Shown here: positions 52,332-61,390 of the stretch, one piece after another
How positions within the stretch are numbered: position 1 is the stretch's first letter
How the letters are laid out: each line of letters opens with the position of its first letter
Assembly: GCA_963831235.1 (NCBI GenBank)
Contig: CAWHPS010000048.1
Coordinates: 1 to 64,000, forward strand
DNA from: CAWHPS01 sp963831235
Lineage (GTDB): Bacteria > Fibrobacterota > OXYB2-FULL-49-7 > JAEUSG01
Reading direction: 5' to 3'
DNA: 64,000 nt
The notes under the pieces: generated by a model
What the model was told of the DNA's origin: nothing
The model's database searches: none
Seen by the model: only the letters and a program-made list of their open reading frames with translations
Made by a program: the position numbers and the translations under genes

Positions 52332-55112
52332 TTATATTTTTCCAGCCAGAACATCATCAATTATTTTTATCAGTTCCTGGCGCTTCCAGGGCTTTTGAAT
52401 AAAGGCCCTGGCGCCCTTTTCAACAAGAAGGTGCGGCTCCCCTTCAAAAGTATGACCGCTTGCTATTATTACACTTACCAAAGGATTGATGGCCATTAAG
52501 GCCTTCATGCATTCCAATCCGTTCATTTCCGGCATTGTCACATCAAGAAGCACAACATCCACTTCTGAATGGTGATCTTTATAGAATGCAAGTGCAGAAG
52601 GCCCGTTGCTGAAACTTTCAACCCTGTAGCCGGCCTTTCTAAGCGTAAGCGCGGTAACAATGCGCACATCCTCTTCATCCTCAATGATCATCAAGCGTCC
52701 GTTATGACGATCGCTTTTTTCCAATATTAATCCGTCTGGTTTATCCGAATCCCACTCCTGCAATGAATATGGAAGATAAATGTTGAATTGCGTACCCTGA
52801 CCGTCCTTGCTTTCGAGGGTTATATAGCCATTATGGTTTTTCACGCATCCATAAACACTGGCAAGCCCCAGACCAAAGCCTTTTCCAATTTCCTTTGTCG
52901 TATAAAAGGGTTCAAAAATGTGTGGCAGAACGTTTTTGGATATTCCGGTTCCGGTATCACTGACTGCAATATGTAGAAAACGGCCCGGCTTGGCGAAATC
53001 ATTTTTTTTGCAAAAGGCCGCGTCCAGCTCACTATCTTCAACCGTAAAACGCAACAATCCGCCCTGAGGCATGGCATCGCGCGCATTTAGTGCAAGGTTT
53101 AAAAGCATCTGCATGAGCTGTGATGGATCCCCTGTTGTGCTGGGGTTTGTGGAGGTGAATCTTTTTTCAATACGTATTCGTTTGTCAAAAGTGCTTTCGA
53201 TTATTACAATGACCTGATCCACACTTTGCGTTATGTCAACTTTAGTGATCTCGTACTTGCCTTTTCTTGCGAATGTAAGAAGCTGCTGGGAAAGGCTGCT
53301 CCCATGCTGGCTTGCTAAAATAATACGGTTTGCAAATTGAACAATGCGCGGATCCGAACTATCGCCGCTTATCAGTTCGGCATAGCCCATTACGGACAGG
53401 AGCAGATTGTTGAAGTTGTGCGCCACACCGCCGGCAAGTTGTCCGATAGCATCCATTTTCTGGGCCTGGTAAACCTGATTCTCCAGTTTGCGGAAATCTG
53501 TTATATCATTGCCTACGCATACGACATATTCAATTTCACCGTTTGGATTGATCTTTGGGGTCTGTGTTATCAACAGGAGTCTTTTATCACCAGCAGGATT
53601 TATAACCCATTCCTCGAATTCGGCCTTGAGCTTGGTTTCAAAAACAGTCAAGGTCTTGGGGATGAGCCTCTCCATAACCGGATGTTTGGCTATCAACTCC
53701 TTCACGGGTTTCCCTTCAATCTCGCTCTCTTCCAGCTTATAAAACGTGGCAAAAGCGCTGTTTACATAACCGAAAGTATCCTTGTCCTTGACGTACCATA
53801 TCTGGGTTGTAATATTATTGAGGAGTATGGCCTGTTCGTCACGTACTGTGCGGTATGATTTTAAAAGCTCGTGGTTTCTGAGTATTTGCGCACATTGATT
53901 TGTAAAAAGGTGATAAATTGTGAAATCCGTCTCATTACGGGTAAGGCTGAAGATAAGTATGCCTCGGATTTGGCCTTTGACAGTGACAGGGAATGCAACA
54001 AAGCATTTTACACCGGAAAGAAGCTGAAGCATATTCAGAGGAGTGGCCGGCAAGGATCCACCAAACATAGCATTGATGGACTTTACAATATGCATTTTAC
54101 CGGTTTTCAGGATATCCTCAATAAAAGGTACGTTTGCTTCCGTAATATTATGCCAATCCAGGATGTCAATACCACGACTTTTAGCATATTCAATAAGCCG
54201 TGGAAGAACACTCTTTAAATCCGAGGAATAATGAGAGAGCCTGAACTCATCCATTGATGAGGTTTCCATATAAAAAACAGAGCGCGCACCTGATGCCTTG
54301 CGCGTGTTTTCAATAAAAAGTTGCAGCAATTCGTCTTGACGAAGGTCACTGTCAAGAGCGCTGCTTGTTTTATTGAAATACTTGAGGCGCTCAAAGTCGA
54401 TGAGCGCCCTTTCCATGTCAAAAAGCCCCTGGTTCATCCTGATAATGGAATAAAGACAGATGGTATATATATTAATACTAAAAAAAGAAAGTGTAGGGAA
54501 ATTCCGTACATATTGCGGAATGATAATGTCTGTCAGAGAGCCCACCAAAAGAACCATTATGTTTCCGAACATAAAGACATAAATGCCTTTTTTGCCAAAA
54601 AAGGTATTATCTGCATTCTTCCAAACCATTAACATTACTTTCAGCGCAATAATAAAACTGTAGATAACATATACGTTAGCAAGTTTCCCGGGTATTATGA
54701 AAAAGCCATAAATGCTTTCCTCACAGCTGATGTACAGTAATTTTGGATTTATAAGATCAATAACGAGTAATATCAAAGGCGGGGCGAGAAATACATAGCG
54801 AACCCATTTCTTTTCCCATGCTTCCCAATCAGTAAGATGCGAAATAAAATACAGATAAACAAATGGTAAAAAGAACACAAGCGGCGCTAAAACAAATTGT
54901 TCAACTCGCATAAACCAGATTGAACTAGGCTGAACAGATCGTATGACATACACAAGTGCAACCACTGCTGTATAGTTCATGAAATTAACGAATTCGCGGT
55001 TGCCTTTTTTATATCGGCCAAAACTGATTACTGATTGGGCAACCCAAAGGCTTAAAACCAGTTGCAGTAATCCTGCAGCTGTGTAAAGATTGTGTTGTAT
55101 GAATTCCAGCAT
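52332..55112 (-). CDS. Hybrid sensor histidine kinase with membrane, GAF, PAS and receiver domains
   Basis: The 926-residue product has an N-terminal membrane region of about seven helices (to ~residue 225), a GAF-like segment (about 255-420), a PAS domain with INPNGEIEYVVCVGNDITD (about 425-545), a HisKA phosphoacceptor helix (GQLAGGVAHNFNNLLLSVMGY), a HATPase domain (NLALNARDAMPQGG, DTGTGIS, GKGFGLGLASVYGCV) and a C-terminal receiver domain (LMIIEDEEDVRIVTAL, VVLLDVTMPEMNG). The membrane-sensor input and PAS suggest detection of an envelope or small-molecule signal. No cognate regulator gene adjoins it. It is convergent with ilvE (3 bp apart). Confidence 0.9.
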   Translation of the reverse strand: MLEFIQHNLYTAAGLLQLVLSLWVAQSVISFGRYKKGNREFVNFMNYTAVVALVYVIRSVQPSSIWFMRVEQFVLAPLVFFLPFVYLYFISHLTDWEAWEKKWVRYVFLAPPLILLVIDLINPKLLYISCEESIYGFFIIPGKLANVYVIYSFIIALKVMLMVWKNADNTFFGKKGIYVFMFGNIMVLLVGSLTDIIIPQYVRNFPTLSFFSINIYTICLYSIIRMNQGLFDMERALIDFERLKYFNKTSSALDSDLRQDELLQLFIENTRKASGARSVFYMETSSMDEFRLSHYSSDLKSVLPRLIEYAKSRGIDILDWHNITEANVPFIEDILKTGKMHIVKSINAMFGGSLPATPLNMLQLLSGVKCFVAFPVTVKGQIRGILIFSLTRNETDFTIYHLFTNQCAQILRNHELLKSYRTVRDEQAILLNNITTQIWYVKDKDTFGYVNSAFATFYKLEESEIEGKPVKELIAKHPVMERLIPKTLTVFETKLKAEFEEWVINPAGDKRLLLITQTPKINPNGEIEYVVCVGNDITDFRKLENQVYQAQKMDAIGQLAGGVAHNFNNLLLSVMGYAELISGDSSDPRIVQFANRIILASQHGSSLSQQLLTFARKGKYEITKVDITQSVDQVIVIIESTFDKRIRIEKRFTSTNPSTTGDPSQLMQMLLNLALNARDAMPQGGLLRFTVEDSELDAAFCKKNDFAKPGRFLHIAVSDTGTGISKNVLPHIFEPFYTTKEIGKGFGLGLASVYGCVKNHNGYITLESKDGQGTQFNIYLPYSLQEWDSDKPDGLILEKSDRHNGRLMIIEDEEDVRIVTALTLRKAGYRVESFSNGPSALAFYKDHHSEVDVVLLDVTMPEMNGLECMKALMAINPLVSVIIASGHTFEGEPHLLVEKGARAFIQKPWKRQELIKIIDDVLAGKI

Positions 55113-55265
55113 TGATTACCTTGTAATAAGCATATTAAAGTTTAACATTGCATAAGTAGCTTTGGAAGTGTTTAATATATGATGTTTTTAAGATATTAAT
55201 TCATTGCGACTTTTTACAATCACTTTTTATCTTATTGCCTATAATTAAACAGGGAAGAGGTTGAT

Positions 55266-56603
55266 ATGTTGACAAGCGAACGCAGGGCATGGTTTGAATG
55301 CATTGACTGCCGGAAGCGTCACGAACTGGATGAGATCGTTTACAAATGCAGGGCATGCGGCAACCTGCTTGAGGTTGTGCATGATGTAAATCGTCTGAAA
55401 AAAGAGCGCACACCTGGCGGCTGGCTTAAACTTTTCGAGCGAAGGTGGAAAAGCACGGAATATCCTTATGGCTCAGGTATCTGGGGTAAAAAGGAATGGA
55501 TTCTGCCTGATATCGACAATAACGACATAGTAAGCCTTTATGAAGGCGACACCAACTTATGCTATGCAAGGCGCTATAACGCACACATAGGAATTCCTGA
55601 ACTTTATATAAAGATGTGCGGTAACAGCCATACCGGTTCTTTCAAGGACCTCGGCATGACGGTACTCGTATCACAGGTCAACCACATCATCCGAAGCGGA
55701 AAGGCGAATATCCGTGCTGTTGCCTGCGCAAGCACCGGCGATACATCAGCGGCCCTTGCCGCATATTGCGCGCTCGCAGGCATACCTTCGATTGTGCTCC
55801 TGCCCAAGGGAAAGATTTCAACTGCACAGCTTATCCAGCCTATTGCCAATAATTCAATCGTGCTTTCGCTCGAAACGGACTTTGACGGGTGCATGAAGGT
55901 CGTCCAGGAAATAAGCCGCAGACCAGAGTTTTATCTCGCAAATTCCATGAATTCCCTGCGCATCGAGGGCCAGAAGAGCATCAGCATTGAGATAGTCCAG
56001 CAACTCGATTGGGAGGTCCCGGATTTTGTTATCATTCCTGGCGGCAACCTGGGCAATGTTTCAGCCCTCGGCAAGGGCTTCAAGATGCTTCTCGATCTGG
56101 GGTTAATCAACAGGCTTCCCAGAATTGTCCTGGCCCAGGCTGAACGCGCCAATCCTCTTTACCAGGCCTACAAGAACGGCTGGGATTCTTTCCATTCCAT
56201 GGAAGCACAGCCGACGCTCGCAAGCGCAATTCAGATTGGTAATCCGGTGTCAGTAAAGAAAGCCATCCAGACCTTAAAGGAATTCGACGGCATTGTCGAG
56301 CAGGCATCCGAGAACGAGCTTGCAAATGCATGCGCTGAAGCTGATGGGTTCGGCATGTTCACATGCCCTCATACCGGTGTGGCGCTTACAGCCTTAAAAA
56401 AGATCAAAGCTCAAGGTATAATCAATAAGAACCATAGGGTTGTTGTGATATCAACAGCGCATGGGCTTAAATTCAGTGAATTCAAGGTGAAATATCATGA
56501 AGCAAGCCTTGCCGGTATTGATCCGAAATTCAGAAATACTCCGGTAGTTATGAAACCTGATGTTGAAGAAATTTTGAAGATTCTCGATAAAAGGGTAAAG
56601 TAG
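55266..56603 (+). CDS. thrC: Threonine synthase
   Basis: The 445-residue product has an N-terminal zinc-ribbon-like segment (Cys12, Cys15, Cys28, Cys31), the PLP-binding Lys127 in NSHTGSFKDLGM, VACASTGDTSAALAAY, PKGKIS and VIIPGGNLGNVSALGKGF. Threonine synthase converts O-phosphohomoserine to threonine. The zinc-ribbon form is common among bacterial and archaeal ThrC-type proteins. It is apparently monocistronic; AAGAGG lies upstream. Confidence 0.93.
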   Translation: MLTSERRAWFECIDCRKRHELDEIVYKCRACGNLLEVVHDVNRLKKERTPGGWLKLFERRWKSTEYPYGSGIWGKKEWILPDIDNNDIVSLYEGDTNLCYARRYNAHIGIPELYIKMCGNSHTGSFKDLGMTVLVSQVNHIIRSGKANIRAVACASTGDTSAALAAYCALAGIPSIVLLPKGKISTAQLIQPIANNSIVLSLETDFDGCMKVVQEISRRPEFYLANSMNSLRIEGQKSISIEIVQQLDWEVPDFVIIPGGNLGNVSALGKGFKMLLDLGLINRLPRIVLAQAERANPLYQAYKNGWDSFHSMEAQPTLASAIQIGNPVSVKKAIQTLKEFDGIVEQASENELANACAEADGFGMFTCPHTGVALTALKKIKAQGIINKNHRVVVISTAHGLKFSEFKVKYHEASLAGIDPKFRNTPVVMKPDVEEILKILDKRVK

Positions 56604-56623
56604 CGGATAAACAGATATTTTTT

Positions 56624-57316
56624 TTAGTGAGATAGAAAGAGTCTTGTCGAGAGAATTTTCTCTCCGGTTTTGAGTCTGGCAATATAAATCCCGGCCGATG
56701 CCGTCCGGCCGCCATCATCTTTTCCATTCCATTCCACACTGCTGTTTTTTAATTCATTGGAAGTCAAAGAAAAGGTTCGAATAACTTTTCCAGAAGACGC
56801 AAGTATGTCTAGCGACATTGATGCTGATTTCAACAGATTAAACTTAATTGTCGTGGTCGGATTAAAAGGGTTTGGGACGGCCTTAATGTAAGCTGTGGTT
56901 TCATCAATGTGATCATATCTTTTTTCAACGGAAATCGGGGGGGTTATTTCAGCATCCCCGGGATTTGATGCGCATGTGGGACAAGACCCGCATGTGGATG
57001 AATAGGCGGCCCAGTTGTAGTTATCGCAATTAAGTTCTATCTTGTTGATATATTTATCCCCATCAGAATCTTTCTCGCCAAGACAGGAATTCCAGCTCTT
57101 GCCGCAGGTCTGATAATCAAGGCCAAACTGGTTGAGCCCTGTTGTCCCGGGGTCTGAAGCAATTGGTTGCCTGTAATCATGACAAATCTGGCATCTTGAT
57201 TTTTGTCCTATCTTAAGATAGTTTGCATTGGGGATATTATTTAAATCTTCCGAAAGTCCTGATGAAATATTATATATTAAGCATATAAAACAAAAACATA
57301 AGAGAATTGATTTCAT
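56624..57316 (-). CDS. Secreted temptin-like CxxCH protein with C-terminal T9SS-like domain
   Basis: The 230-residue product has a signal peptide, a central block with RCQICHDYRQ, GLNQFGLDYQTCGKSWNSCL, EKDSDGDKYINKIEL and NYNWAAYSSTCGSCPTC, and an FlgD/T9SS-type C-terminal domain (VPNPFNPTTTIKFNLLKS ... SAGIYIARLKTGEK). The block matches the temptin-like pattern of G.x.FG.DF...G..W...L..DSDGDG.TN..E. CQICH is a formal c-type haem motif, but with one site and a temptin-like setting a disulfide role is equally likely. It lies between thrC and the Nif3 gene on the opposite strand. Confidence 0.6.
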   Translation of the reverse strand: MKSILLCFCFICLIYNISSGLSEDLNNIPNANYLKIGQKSRCQICHDYRQPIASDPGTTGLNQFGLDYQTCGKSWNSCLGEKDSDGDKYINKIELNCDNYNWAAYSSTCGSCPTCASNPGDAEITPPISVEKRYDHIDETTAYIKAVPNPFNPTTTIKFNLLKSASMSLDILASSGKVIRTFSLTSNELKNSSVEWNGKDDGGRTASAGIYIARLKTGEKILSTRLFLSH

Positions 57317-57373
57317 GTTAATAAATATAAGATTTAATTCGGTTTATTTCAACTCTATTCGAAACAGGTTAAT

Positions 57374-58132
57374 ATGCAGAAACGCGATGATTTGATTAAA
57401 TATCTAGGCCATTACCTCTCGTGTGGCTCAATAAAAGATTATTGCCCTAATGGTCTGCAGGTTGAAGGACAATCCGAGGTAAGAAAGATCGTTACATCAG
57501 TTTCAGCTTCAGAAGAACTGTTTAACAAAGCTGTTTCGTTGAATGCCGACATGGTTATCGTGCACCACGGAATCCTTTGGGAAAACAGGAGCCCCGTAAT
57601 AAAAGGTGGCTTGCGTAAACGCATAAGCGTCCTCCTTGAAAACCGGATATCGCTTCTTGGATACCATCTGCCGCTCGATCGCCATCCGATAATCGGCAAT
57701 AATATGCTTGGTGCAAAGGGCCTCGGCCTTGTGTCAATCAAACCTTTTGCAGAGAACCATGGCGCGCTAATCGGTTACATGGGCGGATTTAAAAAGCCTG
57801 TTCCTGCAAAGGATTTATTCGATAGAGTAAACAAGTTATACGGGGCCAAATCCCAGGTGTTTCCCTTTGGACCTGATATGGTAAAAACCATAGGCATTGT
57901 TTCAGGAGGCGCCGCCAATATGGTAAGCGATGCCGTCAAACACAATCTTGACGCTTACGTAACCGGTGAGGTGAATGAATCAATTGTGCAGGAAAGCAGG
58001 GAGGAGTCCATTCATTTTATCGCAGCAGGCCATTATGCGACCGAGCGGCTCGGAATACGCGCGCTGGGTAAACATATAGCATCAAAGTTCAAGGTTGCAG
58101 TTGAATATGTTGATGTTCCTGTTCCTGTTTAA
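57374..58132 (+). CDS. Nif3-like dinuclear metal center protein
   Basis: The 252-residue product has the Nif3/YbgI fold motifs: YCPNGLQVEGQSEVRKIVTSVSA, ADMVIVHHGILWENRS, LLGYHLPLDRHPIIGNNML and the C-terminal FIAAGHYATERLGIRALGKH. These hold two metal ions by His/Glu/Asp residues. The family is widespread; some members are GTP cyclohydrolase I type 2 candidates, but function is not settled. It is followed 20 bp later by the PHP gene. Confidence 0.9.
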   Translation: MQKRDDLIKYLGHYLSCGSIKDYCPNGLQVEGQSEVRKIVTSVSASEELFNKAVSLNADMVIVHHGILWENRSPVIKGGLRKRISVLLENRISLLGYHLPLDRHPIIGNNMLGAKGLGLVSIKPFAENHGALIGYMGGFKKPVPAKDLFDRVNKLYGAKSQVFPFGPDMVKTIGIVSGGAANMVSDAVKHNLDAYVTGEVNESIVQESREESIHFIAAGHYATERLGIRALGKHIASKFKVAVEYVDVPVPV

Positions 58133-58152
58133 ACAAACAAAAGGGCACTGAT

Positions 58153-58809
58153 ATGATAGATCTTCATACGCATACGCTTTTTTCAGACGGATGCATGAAT
58201 CCGGCTGAACACATAAGACGCGCCCAGGTAATCGGATATACAGCAATCGCCATAACAGACCATGCAGACATGTCGAATATCGACATTATTGTGCCTGCAA
58301 TACGCAGATTCGCCGATGAAAATAACAGGGCCAATGATATTAAAGTGATATGCGGGGTTGAACTTACCCATGTTTTGCCGGAATCCATTGCGGAATGTGT
58401 AAAGAAGGCGCGTGGTTTGGGCGCTGATATCGTAAACGTGCATGGTGAAACAATTGTGGAGCCGGTGCTGCCGGGTACCAACATGGCTGCCATTGACGCG
58501 GGTGTCGATATACTCTGCCATCCGGGTCTTATAACAGAAGACGAGGTTATGGCAGCAGTGGAAAAAGGAATTCATCTTGAAATAACGACGCGTAAAGGCC
58601 ACTCCCTGACAAATGGTCATGTTTTCAATCTTGCGAAAAGATTAGGCGCAATGCTTGTACTTAATAATGACGCCCATTCGCATGTTGACATGGTTCCGGA
58701 AGAAATGGCGAGGAGGATTCTTTTGGGATGCGGTGTATCGGAAAAAGACATATATTCCATATTCAAAAATTCTGAAGATCTGGTAAAACGCGTGCTTGAC
58801 AAAAAATAA
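58153..58809 (+). CDS. PHP-domain phosphoesterase/histidinol-phosphatase-like
   Basis: The 218-residue product begins DLHTHTLFSDG (metal-binding His5, His7), with ITDHADM, GVELTHV, HPGLITEDE and LVLNNDAHSHVDMVP. This is the trinuclear PHP fold used by histidinol phosphatases and similar phosphoesterases. Substrate unknown. It neighbours the Nif3 gene, both metal-dependent hydrolase-like. Confidence 0.87.
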   Translation: MIDLHTHTLFSDGCMNPAEHIRRAQVIGYTAIAITDHADMSNIDIIVPAIRRFADENNRANDIKVICGVELTHVLPESIAECVKKARGLGADIVNVHGETIVEPVLPGTNMAAIDAGVDILCHPGLITEDEVMAAVEKGIHLEITTRKGHSLTNGHVFNLAKRLGAMLVLNNDAHSHVDMVPEEMARRILLGCGVSEKDIYSIFKNSEDLVKRVLDKK

Positions 58810-58907
58810 GTTCGTTATAAAAACCCATCCCGTGCCGCCTTGACTTATCTTTAACTAATTCATTATATATTTACAGGTTTTAAAGCATCCTTTTAAAGGA
58901 GTTTCCA

Positions 58908-59105
58908 ATGGGTATTGGTCCAAGTGAATTATGGCTTATCCTTATAATCGTAATCATACTTTTCGGCGGCAGCAAAATCCCTGAAATAATGAAAGGCCTT
59001 GGAAAAGGAATAAGGGAATTCAAGAAAGCCAAAGACGATGTTGAAAATGATGATGCAAAAAGCAAAGAGCCCAGGGACGCTTCAGCACATAATACCAAAA
59101 CCTGA
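58908..59105 (+). CDS. tatA: Twin-arginine translocase subunit TatA
   Basis: The 65-residue product has the short N-terminal helix GIGPSELWLILIIVIILFGG, the FGGSKIPEIMKGLGKGIREFKKAKDD amphipathic region and a charged tail. Part of the Tat export pore. GGAG precedes the ATG. tatC begins 9 bp later. Confidence 0.93.
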   Translation: MGIGPSELWLILIIVIILFGGSKIPEIMKGLGKGIREFKKAKDDVENDDAKSKEPRDASAHNTKT

Positions 59106-59113
59106 TACATATC

Positions 59114-59863
59114 GTGCCCTCCTCCTCTGATTTAAAAGCCGCAACCCAAAAAGAAATGTCATTCGGAGATCATCTTCAGGAACTTCGATCACGCCTTGCC
59201 AAATGTGCTGTAGCTGTTATTTTAAGCACCATTACGGCTTATATTTTCTGGGAAAGAATCCTGGCACTTTTAACTGGATACCCGCTGCATCTTACTGAAA
59301 AGCCGCCGTCTCTGATTTATACCGCTCCTGCTGAAGCGTTCATGATAAGTTTCAAGATTGCAATATTCGGTGGGCTTGTTATTGCAGCGCCCATTATACT
59401 TTATCAAGTATGGTGTTTTATTTCACCTGGGCTTTATTTAAACGAGAAAAAATCCATATTCCCTGTTGTTTTCTTTTCAACATTCTTTTTCCTGTGCGGG
59501 GTATTGTTCTGCTATCTTGCAGTATTACCGCTTGCCTTTAAATTTCTATTAAGCTTCTACACTGTTAAGCTTCTTCCCATGCTGTCAATTAACACTTATA
59601 TTGGTTTTATAATCAAGATGCTTGTCTCATTCGGATTGGTTTTTGAGATGCCTGTCTTTACTTTTATCCTTGTTCGAATGGGTATCATTTCACACCGCTT
59701 TCTTGTAAAACAGATACGATACGCCATTGTCATAATTTTCATTATTGCCGCGATTCTAACTCCGCCGGATGTCCTGTCGCAGACCCTAATGGCAATCCCC
59801 ATGCTTCTCCTATATACCATAAGCATTGCTGTTGCATATCTGGCAAGGAGAAAAAATGAGTGA
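59114..59863 (+). CDS. tatC: Twin-arginine translocase subunit TatC
   Basis: The 249-residue product has six helices and the TatC motifs MSFGDHLQELRSRLAKCAVAV, WCFISPGLYLNEKK, FGLVFEMPVFTFI and ILTPPDVLSQTLMAIPMLLLY. The GTG at 59114 is used; an ATG at 59156 (MSFGDHL) would also give an acceptable family start. Its end overlaps the next gene by 8 bp, coupling the Tat genes to the fusion. Confidence 0.93.
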   Translation: MPSSSDLKAATQKEMSFGDHLQELRSRLAKCAVAVILSTITAYIFWERILALLTGYPLHLTEKPPSLIYTAPAEAFMISFKIAIFGGLVIAAPIILYQVWCFISPGLYLNEKKSIFPVVFFSTFFFLCGVLFCYLAVLPLAFKFLLSFYTVKLLPMLSINTYIGFIIKMLVSFGLVFEMPVFTFILVRMGIISHRFLVKQIRYAIVIIFIIAAILTPPDVLSQTLMAIPMLLLYTISIAVAYLARRKNE

Positions 59864-60632
59864 TGGCATAGGTTTGCAGGAAATCTTACTCATAGGCATA
59901 CTCGTGTTGCTTCTCTTCGGGCCAAAAGGAGTATCAGGCATCATGAGGGACCTTGGCAGATGGACAGGCAAAATGAAACGCTACAGAGATGAATTCACAC
60001 GCGAACTTATGGCAATGAGCGAACCTGTTTTCACACCCGAGGAGATTAAACAAAATGAACGGAAACGCATAAGGGAACAGTGTAAAAAAGCAATGTTAGA
60101 ACTTAAACCTGATGATAGGGAAAATGAAAACAGGAATATACGAACAAGACTTGAAACCCTTCCTGAATTCATTTCAGCCAATCGGATTTTCTGCTTCATA
60201 TCAAAAAAGGAAGAGGTTGACACATTAACAATCATATCCGGTCTTTTGAAATCAGGCAAGGAGGTCTTTGCTCCATACTGCATTGACAAAACCAGGGACT
60301 TAGGGGTAGCCCAAATCAGTGATTTGACATCCGACCTTGAACCGGGCATTTTCAATATTCCTGAACCTAAAAAAGATTTGCGGAAACAGGTTGACCCCCT
60401 GTCCATTGATCTTTTCATTATCCCAGGGCTTGCTTTTGATCATGAAATGACACGCCTTGGAAGGGGTGTTGGATATTTTGATCGCTTTCTTCAGGATATT
60501 AAGGGCAGGAAACCAATCTGTGGAATCTGCTTTAATTGCCAAGTTTACCCGTACATAATTCCGCGGGAGGAGCACGATATTAATCCTGACTGCATCGTTA
60601 CACCCTTAACCATCATAAGGCCACGAACATGA
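59856..60632 (+). CDS. TatA/B-like N-terminus fused to 5-formyltetrahydrofolate cyclo-ligase
   Basis: The 258-residue product (ATG 59856 overlaps tatC by 8 bp) starts with a Tat-type helix GLQEILLIGILVLLLFGPKGVSGIMRDLGRWTGKMKRYRDEF (written as two halves here: helix 6-22, then FGP and an amphipathic basic stretch to ~48). From about residue 60 it is a 5-formyltetrahydrofolate cyclo-ligase (MTHFS) with RKRIREQCKKAM near its start and the C-terminal signature IIPGLAFDHEMTRLGRGVGY followed by FDRFL. The frame is continuous, so it is one chain. The Tat part fits TatB (amphipathic, following TatC); the cyclo-ligase forms 5,10-methenyl-THF from 5-formyl-THF. I know of no established biology for this fusion. 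Confidence 0.8.
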   Translation: MSDGIGLQEILLIGILVLLLFGPKGVSGIMRDLGRWTGKMKRYRDEFTRELMAMSEPVFTPEEIKQNERKRIREQCKKAMLELKPDDRENENRNIRTRLETLPEFISANRIFCFISKKEEVDTLTIISGLLKSGKEVFAPYCIDKTRDLGVAQISDLTSDLEPGIFNIPEPKKDLRKQVDPLSIDLFIIPGLAFDHEMTRLGRGVGYFDRFLQDIKGRKPICGICFNCQVYPYIIPREEHDINPDCIVTPLTIIRPRT

Positions 60633-61378
60633 ATGAAACTGAAATGATTATTGGAATAAACCCTGTAAGGGAAGCGATATTGGCAGGGCGTTCAATTGAA
60701 AAGGTAATGCTCGAACGTGATTCGGAAAATAACCGCCTGTTTGAAATACTTAAGTTATGCCGGCAAAAAAAGATTCCAATAACACTCCTCCCGCCCATTA
60801 AACTTAAGCATATTGCAGGCGATAGATCCCAGGGTGCTGCTGCAAAACTTTCCGTAAGAGAATACGTTTCAATGGAGCAGATACTTGCGGATGTGGATAA
60901 ATCAAACGAAGCCCCACTTTTACTAATACCAGAGGGCATAGAAGACCCACAGAACCTCGGAGCTCTTATGCGCACAGCGCTTTGCGCAGGTGTTCACGGC
61001 ATAATCATTCCCGATTCCTGCGCAGCCGGATTAAGCTTTGGGACCGCAAAAGCCTCGGCTGGGGCGGTTGAATATGTAAAAGTACATCGGACCACCAATA
61101 TGCCTGGCACACTTTCTTTTCTTAAGGAAAAGGGAATAAAACTTATCGGGTTTGAAGCGGGACAGGGTAAAAATATCTGGGACGCTGACATGAAAGGGCC
61201 AGTTGCAATAGTGCTCGGAGGCGAACATAAAGGGATAAAACCGCATATAAGGCGTCATATTGATATGATGGTGCAGGTACCAATGAAAGGCGCCATAGGA
61301 TCACTTAACGTATCGGCAACAGGGGCAGTGGTGCTTTTCGAAATAGCACGGCAACGTATGCTGCAAAAAATTAAATAG
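60629..61378 (+). CDS. rlmB: 23S rRNA (guanosine-2'-O-)-methyltransferase RlmB-type
   Basis: The 249-residue product has the SpoU/TrmH substrate-binding domain (IIGINPVREAILAGRSIEKVML) and the knotted SPOUT methyltransferase motifs EDPQNLGALMRTALCAGV, VLGGEHKGIKPHI and GSLNVSATGAVVLFEIARQR. It methylates a ribose in 23S rRNA with S-adenosylmethionine. It overlaps the preceding gene by 4 bp. Confidence 0.9.
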   Translation: MNETEMIIGINPVREAILAGRSIEKVMLERDSENNRLFEILKLCRQKKIPITLLPPIKLKHIAGDRSQGAAAKLSVREYVSMEQILADVDKSNEAPLLLIPEGIEDPQNLGALMRTALCAGVHGIIIPDSCAAGLSFGTAKASAGAVEYVKVHRTTNMPGTLSFLKEKGIKLIGFEAGQGKNIWDADMKGPVAIVLGGEHKGIKPHIRRHIDMMVQVPMKGAIGSLNVSATGAVVLFEIARQRMLQKIK

Positions 61379-61390
61379 CAGGGGTTTGAA

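Noticed and set aside
56624..57316. Protein as a multihaem cytochrome
   Set aside because: Only one CxxCH is present; the other cysteines form CxxC-like pairs without His.
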